Shown piece after piece: positions 1 to 10,928 of a stretch of 64,000 bases of DNA (positions are counted from its first letter, which is position 1; each line of letters begins with the position of its first letter). The translations under genes and the position numbers were made by a program. Source of the DNA: Pseudomonas silvicola (GTDB lineage: Bacteria > Pseudomonadota > Gammaproteobacteria > Pseudomonadales > Pseudomonadaceae); NCBI RefSeq assembly GCF_026651855.1, contig NZ_CP093281.1, positions 124,001 to 188,000 on the forward strand, given 5' to 3'. The notes beneath the pieces are model-generated. The model saw nothing but the letters and a program-made list of their open reading frames with translations. It was not told where the DNA came from and searched no databases.

Positions 1-14
1 CCGCGGTACTGCCA

Positions 15-1285
15 ATGGGGCACTTTGCCGTAATTGCGCCACCACTGTATAGCCACTTCCACGCGCTGCAGGCGTTGTCACAGACGCTGATTGCAAGGCG
101 GTCATCGCATCACCTTTGTCCAACAAGATGATGCACGTCTCCTGCTAAAAGATGGATGTATCGGATTCAGCAGCGTGGGTGAGCGCAGCCATCCCGCCGG
201 TTCGCTGGCGCAGATGTTACAGCATCTGGCCTCGCCCCTTTCGTTATGGCGGGTGATTGGCGATATCGCCGCCAGCACCGACATGCTGTGTCGGGAACTG
301 CCTGCACGTTTAACCTCGTTGCAAGTCGATGGTGTGATTGCCGATCAAATGGAAGCGGCGGGTGGCCTGGTAGCAGAAGCGTTGCAACTTCCCTTTGTTT
401 CAGTGGCCTGCGCGCTGCCGGTGAATCGCGAGCCTGGCATACCGCTGGCGGTGATGCCGTTTCGCTTTGGTCAGGATGAAAAATCACTGCAACGTTTTCA
501 GGCCAGTCAGAATATTTATGATCGCCTGATGCAGCGCCATGGCGCGGTGATCAGTCATCATGCACAAAAATGGGGATTGCCCGATCGGCACAGCCTGCAC
601 CAGTGTTTGTCACCGCTGGCGCAGATTAGCCAGCTCGTTCCGGCGTTTGATTTTCCACGCCAGCAACTGCCCAGCTGTTTTCATTCCGTTGGACTGCTGC
701 GCGCATCAAAACAGCCACGCGCAGCCACGGCCCTGGCCTCAGTTGCGACAGCCGGTGGTTTATGCCTCTTTTGGCACCTTGCAAGGTCATCGTTTTCGCT
801 TGTTCCTGCATCTGGCGCAAGCTTGCCGCAATCAGCAACTCTCGTTAGTGATTGCCCATTGTGGCGGTTTGGACGCTGATCAGGTGCATCAGTTGGAGCG
901 CGCCGGTGCAGCATGGGTGACCGATTTTCTCGATCAGCAGGCCGCGCTGCAACATGCGCACTTATTCATCACTCATGCCGGACTCAACAGCACATTAGAA
1001 TCACTGGAATGGGGCACCCCAATGCTGGCGCTGCCACTGGCCTTTGACCAACCCGGCGTGGCGTCACGTATTGCCTGGCACGGCGTCGGGCATCGCGCGT
1101 CTCGCTTTAGCCGCGTGCATCAGCTGGAACAGCACCTGCAGCAACTGTTGGCGGATGACGGCTACCGGCTGCGGATCTCGCCCATTCAGGCGCAACTACA
1201 GCGTGCCGGTGGTTGTGAGCGCGCTGCTGATATCGTTGAGCAGGCATTGGGACAACAACGTGTTGTGCTGGCGGAGGCAACATGA
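15..1285 (+). CDS. crtX: CrtX zeaxanthin glucosyltransferase (frameshifted)
   Basis: Transfers glucose from UDP-glucose to the hydroxyl groups of zeaxanthin, the last step of the Pantoea carotenoid pathway; expected to be a peripheral cytoplasmic enzyme. The start MGHFAVIAPP, the mid-protein CRELPA and SVACALP segments and the C-terminal ALPLAFDQPGVASR stretch (GT-B nucleotide-sugar site) all match Pantoea CrtX. Reading frame changes near 95 and near 780, each with the family continuing in another frame, so base-call errors are the likely cause. The stop overlaps the crtY start (ATGA at 1282-1285), showing translational coupling. Whatever lies 5' (crtE is usual) is outside the window. Confidence 0.93.
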
Positions 1286-2452
1286 TGCCCGAACATTATG
1301 ATGTGATTTTAGTGGGGCCGGCCTGGCTAACGGGCTGATCGGGCTGCAGTTACGCCAGCGTCATCCCCAGCTGCGTGTTCTGATGCTGGAAAGTCACGCG
1401 CATCCGGCCGGTAATCATACCTGGTCCTTCCATCAGGACGATCTCAGCCCCGATCAGCTTCAGTGGCTACAACCGTTGATTGCCACCGCTGGCCCGGATA
1501 TCAGGTGCGTTTCCTAAACTGCGCCGCAATCTCAGCGGAGAATATTGCTCAATCACCTCTGCAGATTTTGCCCAACGGCTTTATGAGGTCATGGCGGATG
1601 ATCTCTGGATCAATACCCCGGTGAATGAGGTGCGACCCACCCAGGTCACCCTGGCCGACCATCGCGTACTGCATGCTGCGGTGGTGATTGACGGTCGTGG
1701 TCTGCAACATACGCCGCATCTGCAACTCGGCTATCAGGCCTTTGTCGGTCAGGAGTGGCATCTGGCTAAGCCTCACGGTTTAACGCAGCCAATCTTGATG
1801 GATGCCACAGTCGATCAGCAGCAAGGCTACCGTTTTGTTTACACCTTACCGCTGAGTGCGGATCGTCTTTTAATTGAAGATACGCACTACATCAATCAGC
1901 CCACGCTGGCAGAGCACACCGCGCGGCAAAATATCGCCGACTACGCCAAAGCGCACCACTGGCCATTGAGTCTTCTGCTGCGTGAGGAGCAGGGTTCGCT
2001 GCCGATTACGTTGGTGGCGATATCGATGCTTTCTGGCAACAACAGCGTGGTCAGCCGTGCAGTGGATTGCGCGCAGGCTTGTTTCACGCCACCACCGGCT
2101 ACTCGTTGCCCACGGCCATATCGCTGGCGGAGTTGATCGCTGGGTTACTGCCCTGTGATGCGGCAACGCTCAGTCGCGCCATCGAACAGTTTGCGCGCGA
2201 GCAATGGCGAACGCAGCGCTTTTTCCGTCTGCTCAATCGGATGCTGTTTTTGGCCGGACGCCCAGAGCAACGCTGGCGTGTGATGCAGCGCTTTTATCGG
2301 CTGGATGCCGGATTAATCCATGCTTTTACGCCGGCGGGCAGCACTCCGCCTCAGCGACAAAGCGCGCATTTTATGTAGGCAAACCGCCGGTGCCGATCGG
2401 CGAAGCGGTACGCGCACTGATGATGACCTCTTCTAAACCAGGGAAGAAATAA
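1282..2452 (+). CDS. crtY: CrtY lycopene beta-cyclase (frameshifted)
   Basis: Cyclises both ends of lycopene to beta-carotene. The N-terminus [12 protein letters not shown] with [14 protein letters not shown] is the dinucleotide-binding fold; downstream [38 protein letters not shown] and [13 protein letters not shown] are CrtY hallmarks. Family length is about 385 residues, consistent with the span. At least four indels break the frame (about 1316, 1500, 2015 and 2330); the first looks like one G missing from a G run. The stop TAA overlaps the crtI ATG (TAATG at 2450-2454). Confidence 0.93.
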
Positions 2453-3922
2453 TGACACGCACCTATGTGATTGGCGCCGGTTTCGGCGGCCTGGCGCTGG
2501 CTATCCGGCTACAGGCGGCAGGTATTCCCACCACGCTACTTGAGCAGCGCGATAAACCCGGCGGACGCGCCTATGCCTGGCAGGAACAGGGCTTTACTTT
2601 TGATGCCGGGCCCGGTGATCACCGATCCTACGGCGATTGAAGAGTTGTTTACGCTGGCCGGAAAATCACTCAGCGATTATGTTGAATTGATGCCGGTTAC
2701 GCCTTTCTATCGCTTATGCTGGGAAGACGGCAAACAACTCGACTATGACAATAATCAACCGTTGCTGGAGCAGCAAATTGCCCGCTTCAACCCGGCCGAT
2801 GTCGCAGGCTATCGGCAGTTTCTCGCCTATTCACGCGAGGTGTTTAAAGAGGGCTACCTGAAACTAGGCACTGTGCCTTTTGCATTTCCGTGACATGCTG
2901 CGCGCCGGGCCTCAGCTCGGCCGATTGCAGGCGTGGCGCAGCGTTTACAGTATGGTGGCGAAATTTATACAGGACGATCACCTGCGCCAGGCATTCTCTT
3001 TTCACTCGCTGCTGGTTGGCGGTAATCCTTTGCAACGTCTTCGATTTATACCTTGATTCATGCACTGGAACGCGAATGGGGCGTATGGTTTCCGCGTGGC
3101 AGGTACCGGCGCACTGGTGCAGGGTATGGCAAAGCTGTTTACCGACCTCGGTGGCGAACTGTTACTTAACGCCGAAGTGAGTCAGCTGGAAACCCAGGGC
3201 AATCGCATAAGTGGCGTGCAGTTGAAAGATGGTCGCCGGTTTGCAGCTAATGCGGTGGCGTCGAATGCCGATGTGGTACATACCTATGATCGATTGCTGC
3301 ATGGGCATCCGCAGCCAGCAAACGTGCAGCCTCGCTGAAACGTAAACGCATGAGTAATTCGCTGTTTGTACTCTATTTCGGTCTGAATCATCCACATTCA
3401 CAACTGGCGCATCATACCGTGTGTTTTGGCCCGCGCTATCGCGAACTGATTGACGATTTCAATAGCGACCGCTTTCAGACGATTTTTCGCTTTATCTGCA
3501 CGCGCCCTGCTCCAGCGATCCCTCACTGGCTCCGGCAGGCTGTGGCAGTTTTTACGTATTGGCACCGGTGCCGCATCTCGGCACGGCGGCGATTGACTGG
3601 CAACAGGAAGGACCGCGTTTACGCGATCGCATCTTTGCTTATCTGGAGGAGCACTATATGCCGGGACTACGTCAGCAACTGGTGACGCACCGCATGTTTA
3701 CGCCGTTGATTTTCGCGACACGCTGCACGCCCATCAGGGATCCGCGTTTTCGCTGGAACCGATTTTGACGCAGAGCGCATGGTTCCGCCCGCACAACCGC
3801 GATGCGGATATCGCCATCTCTATCTGGTTGGTGCTGGCACACATCCTGGCGCCGGGGTACCCGGTGTGATTGGCTCGGCGAAAGCCACTGCGCAACTGAT
3901 GCAGGAGGATCTCGCTGGATGA
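2452..3922 (+). CDS. crtI: CrtI phytoene desaturase (frameshifted)
   Basis: FAD-dependent four-step desaturation of phytoene to lycopene at the inner membrane. The N-terminus has the Rossmann signature [14 protein letters not shown] followed by [15 protein letters not shown]; the Pantoea CrtI segments [17 protein letters not shown] and [13 protein letters not shown] follow, and the C-terminus carries the conserved [18 protein letters not shown] region in pieces. Six or more frame changes between 2610 and 3860, while family similarity never stops. Start is the ATG overlapping the crtY stop; the stop TGA overlaps the crtB ATG (3919-3922). Confidence 0.93.
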
Positions 3923-4852
3923 ATCGCCAACCCCTGCTGGAGCAAGTGACTCAGACCATGGCGGTGGGCTCAAAGAGTTTTGCCACCGCCGCGAAACTGT
4001 TCGATGCGCCCACGCGGCGCAGCACGCTGATGCTGTACGCGTGGTGTCGCCACTGCGATGACGTGATTGATGGACAAACGCGGGCGAAGGCGGCACACAG
4101 CATGTGGTGGAAGATGCCGAGGCGCGCATGCTGCATCTGCAAATTGAAACCCGCCGCGCTTACAGCGGTGCGCACATGGATGAACCCGCGTTTAAGGCAT
4201 TCCAGGAAGCGTGGCGTTGATCCATCAGTTGCCGCCTCAGCTAGCGTTCGATCATCTGGAGGGTTTTGCGATGGATGCGCGTGAGGAGCGCTACGTAACA
4301 TTCGATGATACCCTGCGTTATTGCTATCACGTTGCGGGAGTCGTCGGCCGATGATGGCCCGGCGTAATGGGAGTTCGCGATGAAGCGGTGCTGGATCGCG
4401 CCTGCGATTTGGGCTGGTCAGCTCACCAACATTGCACGTGTGACATCGTTGAGGATGCGCAGAATGGCGCTGTTACTCTGCCGCAAAGCTGGCTGGATCA
4501 AGCGGGCTTAACCGGCCAGGAATCTTGCCGATCCGCAACACCGCGCCGCCCTGGCGCCACTGGCGGCACGACTGGTGAGCGAGGCGGAACCCTATTATCA
4601 CTCGGCACGTTCCGGTTTACCTGGCTTGCCGCTGCGTTCCGCGTGGGCTATCGCCACCGCACGCGGAGTCTATCGTGAGATTGGGGTGAAAGTGCAACAT
4701 GCGGGTGAGCACGCCTGGGACGCGCGACAACGTACCAGCAGCGGCGAAAAACTGGCGCTGCTGGTAAAGGTGCTGGCCTGGCACTTACTCACGTTTGACT
4801 CGTCCGGAAGTCGCGTCCTGAGGGGGGGTTATTGTGGCAGCGTCCGCGTTAA
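3919..4852 (+). CDS. crtB: CrtB phytoene synthase (frameshifted)
   Basis: Condenses two geranylgeranyl diphosphates to phytoene. MAVGSKSFATAAKLFDAPTR and LMLYAWCRHCDDVIDGQT (first Asp-rich motif, DDxxD-type) identify the family, and the GLPLRSAWAIATARGVYREI segment near the C-terminus is CrtB-specific. At least six indels. The reading frame closes with LLWQRPR at 4832-4852, the normal CrtB ending, just after a run of seven G where the frame is uncertain. Fourth gene of the coupled crt operon; its 3' end runs into convergent crtZ. Confidence 0.93.
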
Positions 4853-5321
4853 CGGATTTATGCCGCTGTCGCAGCGCCGCCTGCAATTTATGCAATGGCG
4901 GCGCATAGAGAAAGCCGAAAGAAACACATCCTTCCCGTCCTCGCACCGCATGATGCATGCGGTGCGCCATATACAGACGCTTGAGATAGCCTTTGCGCGG
5001 GATATAGCGGAACGGCCAGCGTTGATGCACCAGCCCGTCATGTACCATGAAATAGAGTACGCCGTACAAGGTTACGCCCGCACCAATCCATTGCAGCGGC
5101 CAGTAGCCGTTTACGCCGATGTAGATCAGCGCAATCGCCATGAACATAAACACCACGGCATAGAGATCGTTGAGTTCAAATTTGCCGTCGTGCGGTTCAT
5201 GGTGTGATAAATGCCAGCCCCAGCCCCATCCGTGCATAATGTACTTATGCGACAGTGCCGCCACCCCTTCCATCACCACCACTGACGCCAGCAAGATCAG
5301 CGTATTCCATAACCAAAGCAT
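4785..5321 (-). CDS. crtZ: CrtZ beta-carotene hydroxylase
   Basis: Non-haem di-iron membrane hydroxylase converting beta-carotene to zeaxanthin. All four histidine boxes are visible: HKYIMHG, HLSHHEP, HDGLVH and HRMHHA, with hydrophobic helices around them. Start chosen at MLWLWN (5321), the family N-terminus; the open frame extends 35 codons further upstream but those codons are not family-like. Length of 178 residues matches CrtZ. One of few intact genes in this part of the window. Oriented against crtB, and the two coding regions overlap by 68 bp at their 3' ends. Confidence 0.95.
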   Translation of the reverse strand: MLWLWNTLILLASVVVMEGVAALSHKYIMHGWGWGWHLSHHEPHDGKFELNDLYAVVFMFMAIALIYIGVNGYWPLQWIGAGVTLYGVLYFMVHDGLVHQRWPFRYIPRKGYLKRLYMAHRMHHAVRGREGCVSFGFLYAPPLHKLQAALRQRHKSVNADAATITPPQDATSGRVKRE

Positions 5322-5443
5322 CGTGCATCCATTTGTGTTGAACAGAGGCTTTAAAGTGGACGCGGATAGGTCGAGAGGCAAGTCATAACGTTTATTTTGT
5401 TGGATTGATGGCAGTTGAGTTTTCATCCATACTCATCGACATT

Positions 5444-5457
5444 ACTACACGTGTAGT
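5444..5457. promoter_or_regulatory. Palindromic operator candidate upstream of ccdA
   Basis: Perfect 14-bp palindrome ACTACACGTGTAGT, 17 bp before the ccdA start codon. Toxin-antitoxin operons of this class are autorepressed by the antitoxin/toxin complex at such dyads, so this is the expected place and form; binding itself is inferred. Confidence 0.6.
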
Positions 5458-5473
5458 CCACACGGGGGGATTT

Positions 5474-5707
5474 ATGCCTAATACCAGTGTAAACCAGAAG
5501 AAAACCGTCAGCGTCACCGTCGAACCCATGCTATTGCAACAAGCCAGAGAGGCCGGTTTAAACTTATCTGCGATTCTTGCTGAGGCTTTGCGACAAAATA
5601 CGGGTAGCCGCTGAAAATGGAAACAAGAAAATAGTGCCGGTTTACAGGAACTGAACCGCATAACTGAAGAGCATGGCTTATTGTCGGATGAACACAGGAC
5701 GTTCTAA
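5474..5707 (+). CDS. ccdA: CcdA-type antitoxin (interrupted as read)
   Basis: Antitoxin that binds CcdB and represses its own operon. Start MPNTSVNQKK is followed by a ribbon-helix-helix-like segment (VSVTVEPMLLQQAREAGLN), as in CcdA; the C-terminal toxin-binding part KWKQENSAGLQELNRITEEH ending SDEHRTF is typical of CcdA. An in-frame TGA at 5612-5614 separates the two parts. Either two compensating indels around 5595-5616 (insertion in a G run, loss from an A run) or a real nonsense codon. The stop lies 2 nt before the ccdB ATG. Confidence 0.8.
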
Positions 5708-5709
5708 AT

Positions 5710-6018
5710 ATGCAGTACATAATATATAACAACACCAGTAAAAACAGTGCTTACCCTTATCTGGTCGATGTTCAAAGCGATATCATTGATCAGCTCACAA
5801 CGCGTATTGTCATTCCTTTGTACCCTATGAATCGACTTAAGGCTGATCAGGTAAAACGGCTTAACCCCGTTATCGAAATTGAGGGAGAGGGCTATCTCGT
5901 CATGACCCATGAAATGGCAAGTGTGCCCGCATCTCTGTTAGGAAAACAAGTGATGGATGCGCGCCCTTATCGCCAGCAAATCAAAGATTCTATTGATTTT
6001 ATCTTTGATGGATTTTGA
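5710..6018 (+). CDS. ccdB: CcdB-type gyrase toxin
   Basis: 102-residue CcdB homologue; plasmid F CcdB is 101 residues and poisons DNA gyrase. The conserved core PYLVDVQSDIIDQ, RIVIPLYPM and THEMASVPASLLG is clear. The last residues are IFDGF where plasmid CcdB ends FWGI, so the Trp that contacts GyrA in F-plasmid CcdB appears replaced. Frame is intact from the ATG 2 nt after ccdA. Whether it is still a gyrase poison is open. Confidence 0.88.
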   Translation: MQYIIYNNTSKNSAYPYLVDVQSDIIDQLTTRIVIPLYPMNRLKADQVKRLNPVIEIEGEGYLVMTHEMASVPASLLGKQVMDARPYRQQIKDSIDFIFDGF

Positions 6019-6147
6019 AACTTTACATGTCAAACGTCCCTCGTTAGTATTCCCCTCCTCAGCGGAAATGAACTGCTGCGTAAGCGTTAACGTCAATCAA
6101 CGCACCATATGCAGAATCGTTCTGCCTCAACTCTATGGTGCGCAAAT

Positions 6148-7332
6148 ATGTCCCATACCACTATTGCCCAAAATCCAGCCCTGCGACGCGCGGGTTTTTT
6201 CTTGTTTCTGTTGCTGCTTACTGCTGCCAACCTGCGCACGCCGATCACCGCCACCGGCCCCATACTGGAGAATATCCGCGCCAGTTTTGGACTGAGCGCC
6301 AGTGCCGCAGGCGTGATCAACTTTTTACCGCTGCTGATGTTTGCCACGCTGGCACCGCCTGCCGCCTGGTTTGGTAATCGCTTTGGCCTGGAACGCAGTT
6401 TGTGGGGCTCGCTGCTGCTGATCACGCTGGGGTCGTTGCTGCGCATTACCGGCAGTGAAAATGCCATGTGGGCAGGAACCCTTATTCTGAGTTCCGGGAT
6501 TGCCGCCGCCAATGTCCTGTTGCCACCGCTGATCAAACGTGACTTTACTGAGCACACGGCACGCTATATCGGGTTGTATGCCGTGATGGGGTTCAGCCAG
6601 TATTGCATCGGGGATTGCGGTGCCGCTGGCTGAAATCAGCTCCGCAGGTTGGCGTCTTTCGCTCGCGGTGTGGCTGGTGCCCGCGTTTATCGCGCTGCTC
6701 GCCTGGCTACCTTATCTGAAAAGTCGGGGCCGCAGGTGCACGCCGCAGCAACTCACAGCGTGGCCGCGCGATCATACGGCGCTCAGCATTGGGCTGGCAA
6801 GTTTCGGCTGTTTGGCCAGCCAGTCACTGCTGTTCTATACCCTGATTGGCTGGTTCACCCCGTTTGCGCAGGATAACGGTATCAGTCCAGATCGAAGCGG
6901 GTGGCATGCTATTCGTCTATCAAATTGTGGCCATCGTCTCCAATCTCGCCTGCATGAGCGCCCTCAAACGCCTGAGAGATCAGCGCGCTATTGGCTTTGT
7001 CGCTTCATTCCTGATTTTTGTTGCGGTGGGCGGCTTACTGCTGCTGCCTTCATGGTCACTTTTGTGGCTGATTCTGGCTGGATTGGGCGCGGGCGCATCG
7101 CTGGTGATCAGCCTTTCACTGTTATCTGCGCACCCAGGATCATCGCCAGGCATCAAAACTCTCCGGCATGGCGCAGTGCGTCGGTTACGGACTGGCGGCA
7201 CTTGGCCCGCTGTGTTTCGGTATGCTGCACGATGCCAGCGGTAACTGGCTGGTGCCGCTGATCATGTTACTGGCAGTCACCGTGGTTCAGATGACGATGG
7301 CGCTACTGGCGGGCCGCGCCCGCCATATTTGA
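6148..7332 (+). CDS. MFS transporter, CynX/NimT-like (frameshifted)
   Basis: Major facilitator permease with about 12 hydrophobic segments. The start MSHTTIAQNPALRRAGFF leads into the first helix and the segment AANLRTPITATGP, characteristic of the CynX/NimT (cyanate/2-nitroimidazole) subfamily; the C-terminus has GMAQCVGYGLAALGP. Frame changes near 6595, 6885 and 7130. An alternative upstream ATG in the same frame lies at 6109, but 6148 fits the family better. Substrate unknown. The stop is 2 bp from the convergent sfnG-like stop. Confidence 0.85.
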
Positions 7333-7334
7333 TA

Positions 7335-8417
7335 TCAGGCGGAGACCCGACTTTCCTGACGTTCGAGTTCACGCACCCGCGGAATCACTTCGCATGGCCG
7401 AAGAACTCAACGTCCTCATGGAAGATGCAGAAACGCCAGCAGCAACAAATCGACGCCTGCTCGCTTCAACGCCATAATGCGCTCGGCGATCTGTTGCGGG
7501 GTGCCGATTAAATTGGTCTTAAGCCGTCGTTATACTGCACCAGATCTTCCAGAGCGACGATTTTGCCCAGTTGCCCTCACCTTCGGGTGAGGCACTGCGT
7601 TTTTCACCTCATGCTGGAAGCCTTTAACAGCATCCGGATTGGCTTTTGCGATGATTTCATGCAATACGTCCCGGAAGCTCCTGCTCTGTATCGCGGGCGA
7701 TCACGAAGCCGTTTAAACCAATTTTAACCTGATGTCCGTGCGTGATGGCTTTCGCCTGAATGTCTTCAATTTGCTGCTGAACGCCTCCGGCGTATTGCCG
7801 TTAGGTGAAGTACCAATCCAGGACACGCGTGCCGCCATATCACGCTGCAGGAACTGCCGCCTGGAGAAGATTTCAGGTAAAGGTAAAAGAGGTTTGGGTT
7901 TTAATGCGTAATCGCGGAAGCGATAGAAGTCTCCGGCAAAGGTGAAGCTGTCTTCACGCCAGATACCTTTAAGGCAGCGGATAAATTCTTCAGACCGTAG
8001 GTAACGCTCTTCATGATCGAGCCAGGGTTCGCCAATCGCTTTAAATTCGCCCCGGAACCAGCCGCTGACAATGTTAACGGCAATGCGTGGACCGTAAAGA
8101 TGGCTGATGGTAGCGATCTGCGGCGGCCAGCACGGATTCCATGGGCCGGGCAGCAGCGCGGCAATCACTTTGAGCGTTGGTATGGCTCAGCAAGTCCTGT
8201 GAGAAGGTCACCGATTCATGCTGGTTATCTGCACCGTATCCGGCAGTAAATCGAATCTGCGTCAGGGCATAGTCGAATCCTGCCTTTCAGCGATTTTGCC
8301 AGTTCGCGATTAATACTCCGCGTCCCAACGGGTGCGCTGTTCAATCTGACTGATCACCAATCCGCCGGACACATTGGGCACCCAGTAGGCAAATTGCAGG
8401 GGTTTCTGTTCTGACAT
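7335..8417 (-). CDS. sfnG: SfnG-like FMNH2-dependent dimethylsulfone monooxygenase (frameshifted)
   Basis: Bacterial-luciferase-like (LLM) flavin monooxygenase. SfnG converts dimethylsulfone to methanesulfinate with reduced FMN from a partner reductase, giving sulfur under limitation. The N-terminus FAYWVPNVSGGLVISQIEQR, then LTQIRFTAGYGA, IAVNIVSGWFRGEFKAIGEP, DHEERYLRSEEFIRCLKGIW and a C-terminus ELERQESRVSA match SfnG along its full ~360 residues. At least six indels. Start 8417 has a good ribosome site (AGGAGA, 7 nt upstream). No flavin reductase partner is visible in the window. Confidence 0.87.
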
Positions 8418-8631
8418 CGGCTTCTCCTGTCGATATATAGCTTAAAAATAATTTCTATAAAGTTCAATCTTTTTCGATATATAAAGAGGCAATGCAGCAG
8501 CTTCAGTGCCAGATTTTCATAATTTAAGTATTTGACTTTATTGAGATGGGAGCGTTACTTAACGGGTGAGGTTGCAAATACAACGGCGTTGCGTAACCTT
8601 AATCTGTTCACAACAGTGAGAGGAGAAGAAA

Positions 8632-9088
8632 TTGAATCTGCGCGTTGAAACCATCACCCCGTATGTCCCCGGATTTTCGTCACTCAAAGCGGAGAGCATC
8701 GACCTGGGTTTCAATATGCTTCGCAGGCTCGATGATAATTGGCGCAACGGCACCAATTGTTCGATCTCCGCCTGGCGAAAGCTTTGGGGCTGTTTTCATG
8801 CCATCAACTGATTGGCCAGTGTTGGCCGGGCTGAATCAGGACCCATTCATGACAAATTGTCGGGCTGGCAGGGTTCGTCATCTCTATTTAGGTCAATGTT
8901 ATCGCGGCATGGGGCTGGGAACGTTGTTACTGCAGCAGATCATTCAGGATGCGGTCATCCATTTTGCTCTGATTAATACCCGTGCACCGCACGCAGCGTA
9001 TTCCTTCTATGAACGGTTGGGTTTTCAGTGCTTAGCGGATCAGGATATCAGCACGCATCGGCTACAGCTCATTGCCGCGACTAAGTGA
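8632..9088 (+). CDS. GNAT-family N-acetyltransferase (frameshifted)
   Basis: The C-terminal part contains the acetyl-CoA-binding signature CYRGMGLGTLLLQQI followed by APHAAYSFYERLGFQ, both typical of GNAT folds. The N-terminus (NLRVETITPYVPGFSSLKAE) is in another frame, joined near 8760. A strong ribosome site GAGGAG precedes a TTG at 8632, which I take as the start. Substrate unknown. Divergent from the sfnG-like gene (214-bp shared upstream region), and its stop overlaps that of the convergent LysR gene by 8 bp. Confidence 0.75.
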
Positions 9089-9961
9089 GCGCATCCCTCC
9101 TCGGTAGCGCGTCAATAAACTCCCGAATCTGCGGCCTGTTATCGTCCTTCCGCCACACAGCATATAAGGTTATTTCCAGCGGTAACCACGGCAACATCAC
9201 CAGTGAAACGGTATCTGCGACCCGACTCGCCAGGCTTTGTTGAATGAAGGTAAACCCCAGGCCCGCTTCCACGCAGGCCAGGGCAGCCAGCGGCCCGTTC
9301 ACCTCAAAGGTAATATCCGGCTGGAAACCCGCTTGCTCACATGCAGCCAGTAAGCGGGCGCGCGCAGCTGGATTGAGGTGCGCATGATCGGCGATCCAGC
9401 GCTGTTTTGTAAATCTGCCGGTAGTGGGTGGCGATGGTTTGTGCTTTTGGCATGGCTAACAGAATCCGGTTCCGTCAACGCTTTTTTCTGCAAAAACCAG
9501 TCGCCCTTTTCGGGAGGGTATGCAGTAGCGCTTCACATCCAGCGCCCGCTTTCCTCAAGTAATTCGCGTTGTTGCTGGGATCGCATCGCGTGCAGATGGA
9601 TAGCGGTGCCGCTTTGCTGATCAATCCGAACGTGGCATATGGCGAGTATGCGCGAATGTATCGCCGCCTCAACATAACCAATATCCAGACGCCCCTGGCC
9701 GTCTGCGTCAGGCTGCGGCCATAATCGGTGAGACGCGCATGATGTTGCAGAAAAGGCGTGACCTCATCCAGAAATTTTCGCCCTGCTTCCGTCAATCGCA
9801 GACGCTTTTTCTCACGATGAAACAGCGTGACGCCGAGTTCCTCTCAAGTTGTTGAATTGCCTGCTCAGCGGGGATGCCGAGATATGCAGCTTTTCCGCCG
9901 CCTGACCGACATGTTCCAGCAGCGCCACGAGTCGCAAAGATCGCAATAATTTAAGGTCCAC
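9081..9961 (-). CDS. LysR-family transcriptional regulator (frameshifted)
   Basis: The N-terminal winged helix-turn-helix reads LLRSLRLVALLEHVGQAAEK, then LHISASPLSRQ and RLRLTEAGRKFLDEVTPFL, in three frames; the C-terminal effector domain ends with ALACVEAGLGFTFIQQSLAS. Start set at GTG 9961 because the family usually begins directly with MDLKxL. At least five indels. Divergent from the metallo-hydrolase gene at 10090, its likely target by the usual LysR arrangement; the inducer is unknown. Confidence 0.82.
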
Positions 9962-10089
9962 AGCTTTTTCGGTCTCAACTCAGTCGAAAAGGATGATAGT
10001 CACCCCGCCGGTTCCCTGCAATATTTCATTGCTGATGCAGCTTAATGATTAAACAGCGTTTTCTCTTTCGGTGAACAAAGGCGGTAATG

Positions 10090-10928
10090 ATGGTCAAACA
10101 TTTCGCCTCACAACGCGTGGGTAACTATCTGGTCACGGCTATCAGTGATGGCACATGAAAGCCAGCCTTACGCTGCTCTCCGGCATTGATATCCCCAGCG
10201 CAGAGTCAATTCAAGCGCAATCGGGTATCGATGTGCCGGGTGATATTCATATTTACTGTTATCTGATTCGCGGTGAAGGACGCGATCTTGATTGATAGCG
10301 GCATGGGCGCCGTCAATCATATTGGCGGGGAATTGCAGCCTAATCTGTTAGCGCTGGGTGTTAACCCCGACGCCATTGATACTCTGTTGCTCACGCATTG
10401 CCATCCCGATCATATTGGCGGATTACTAAAAGCCAACGGTCAACCGCGCTGTTAATGCGCAACTTTATCTCTCTACAGCTGAAGCGGCATTTTGGCGGGA
10501 TGATGACAAGCTTGAAACAGCCAACGAACGCACTCAGAGAAATGCCTTGCTGGTGCGTCGTACGCTCGAGGCCTATCGGCCCAGCCTGCACCTGATTGAG
10601 CAGAATAATATCACTGCGGATATCCAGGCTATCAGTCTGCCAGGCCATACGCCGGGGCATACCGGATATCTGATTGATTCCGACAATGAACGTCTACTGA
10701 TCTGGGGCGATATTGTGCATTACCCGCATATCCAGTTAGCTCGACCAGACGTTTCCATTTCCTTTGATAACGATCCGGCACTGGCTGAAACCACGCGCAA
10801 AGCGATTATCGAACAGGTTTCAAGGGACAAAACCGCGGGTAGCAGGCATGCACTTTGGCGCATCCGCATTTGGCTATATTGAGGGTGATGTGCGCTCCGG
10901 CTATCTGTTGCGGCCAAAAACGGATTAA
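10090..10928 (+). CDS. Metallo-beta-lactamase-fold hydrolase (frameshifted)
   Basis: Zinc hydrolase fold: the metal motif THCHPDHIGG (HxHxDH) lies in the N-terminal third, preceded by LIDSGMGAVNHIGGEL; SLPGHTPGHTGYLI supplies the next metal histidine and LIWGDIVHYPHIQL the bridging aspartate. Ends YLLRPKTD. Start ATG 10090 (MVKHFASQRVGNY); indels near 10155, 10275, 10440 and 10840. Could be a lactonase or thioesterase; nothing fixes the substrate. Divergent from LysR, convergent with ArsR (4-bp overlap of stops). Confidence 0.83.

Noticed and set aside
4575..5207. Long plus-strand open frame across the end of crtB and all of crtZ
   Set aside because: Only its first part is CrtB sequence; the remainder is antisense to crtZ, whose four histidine boxes are unmistakable.
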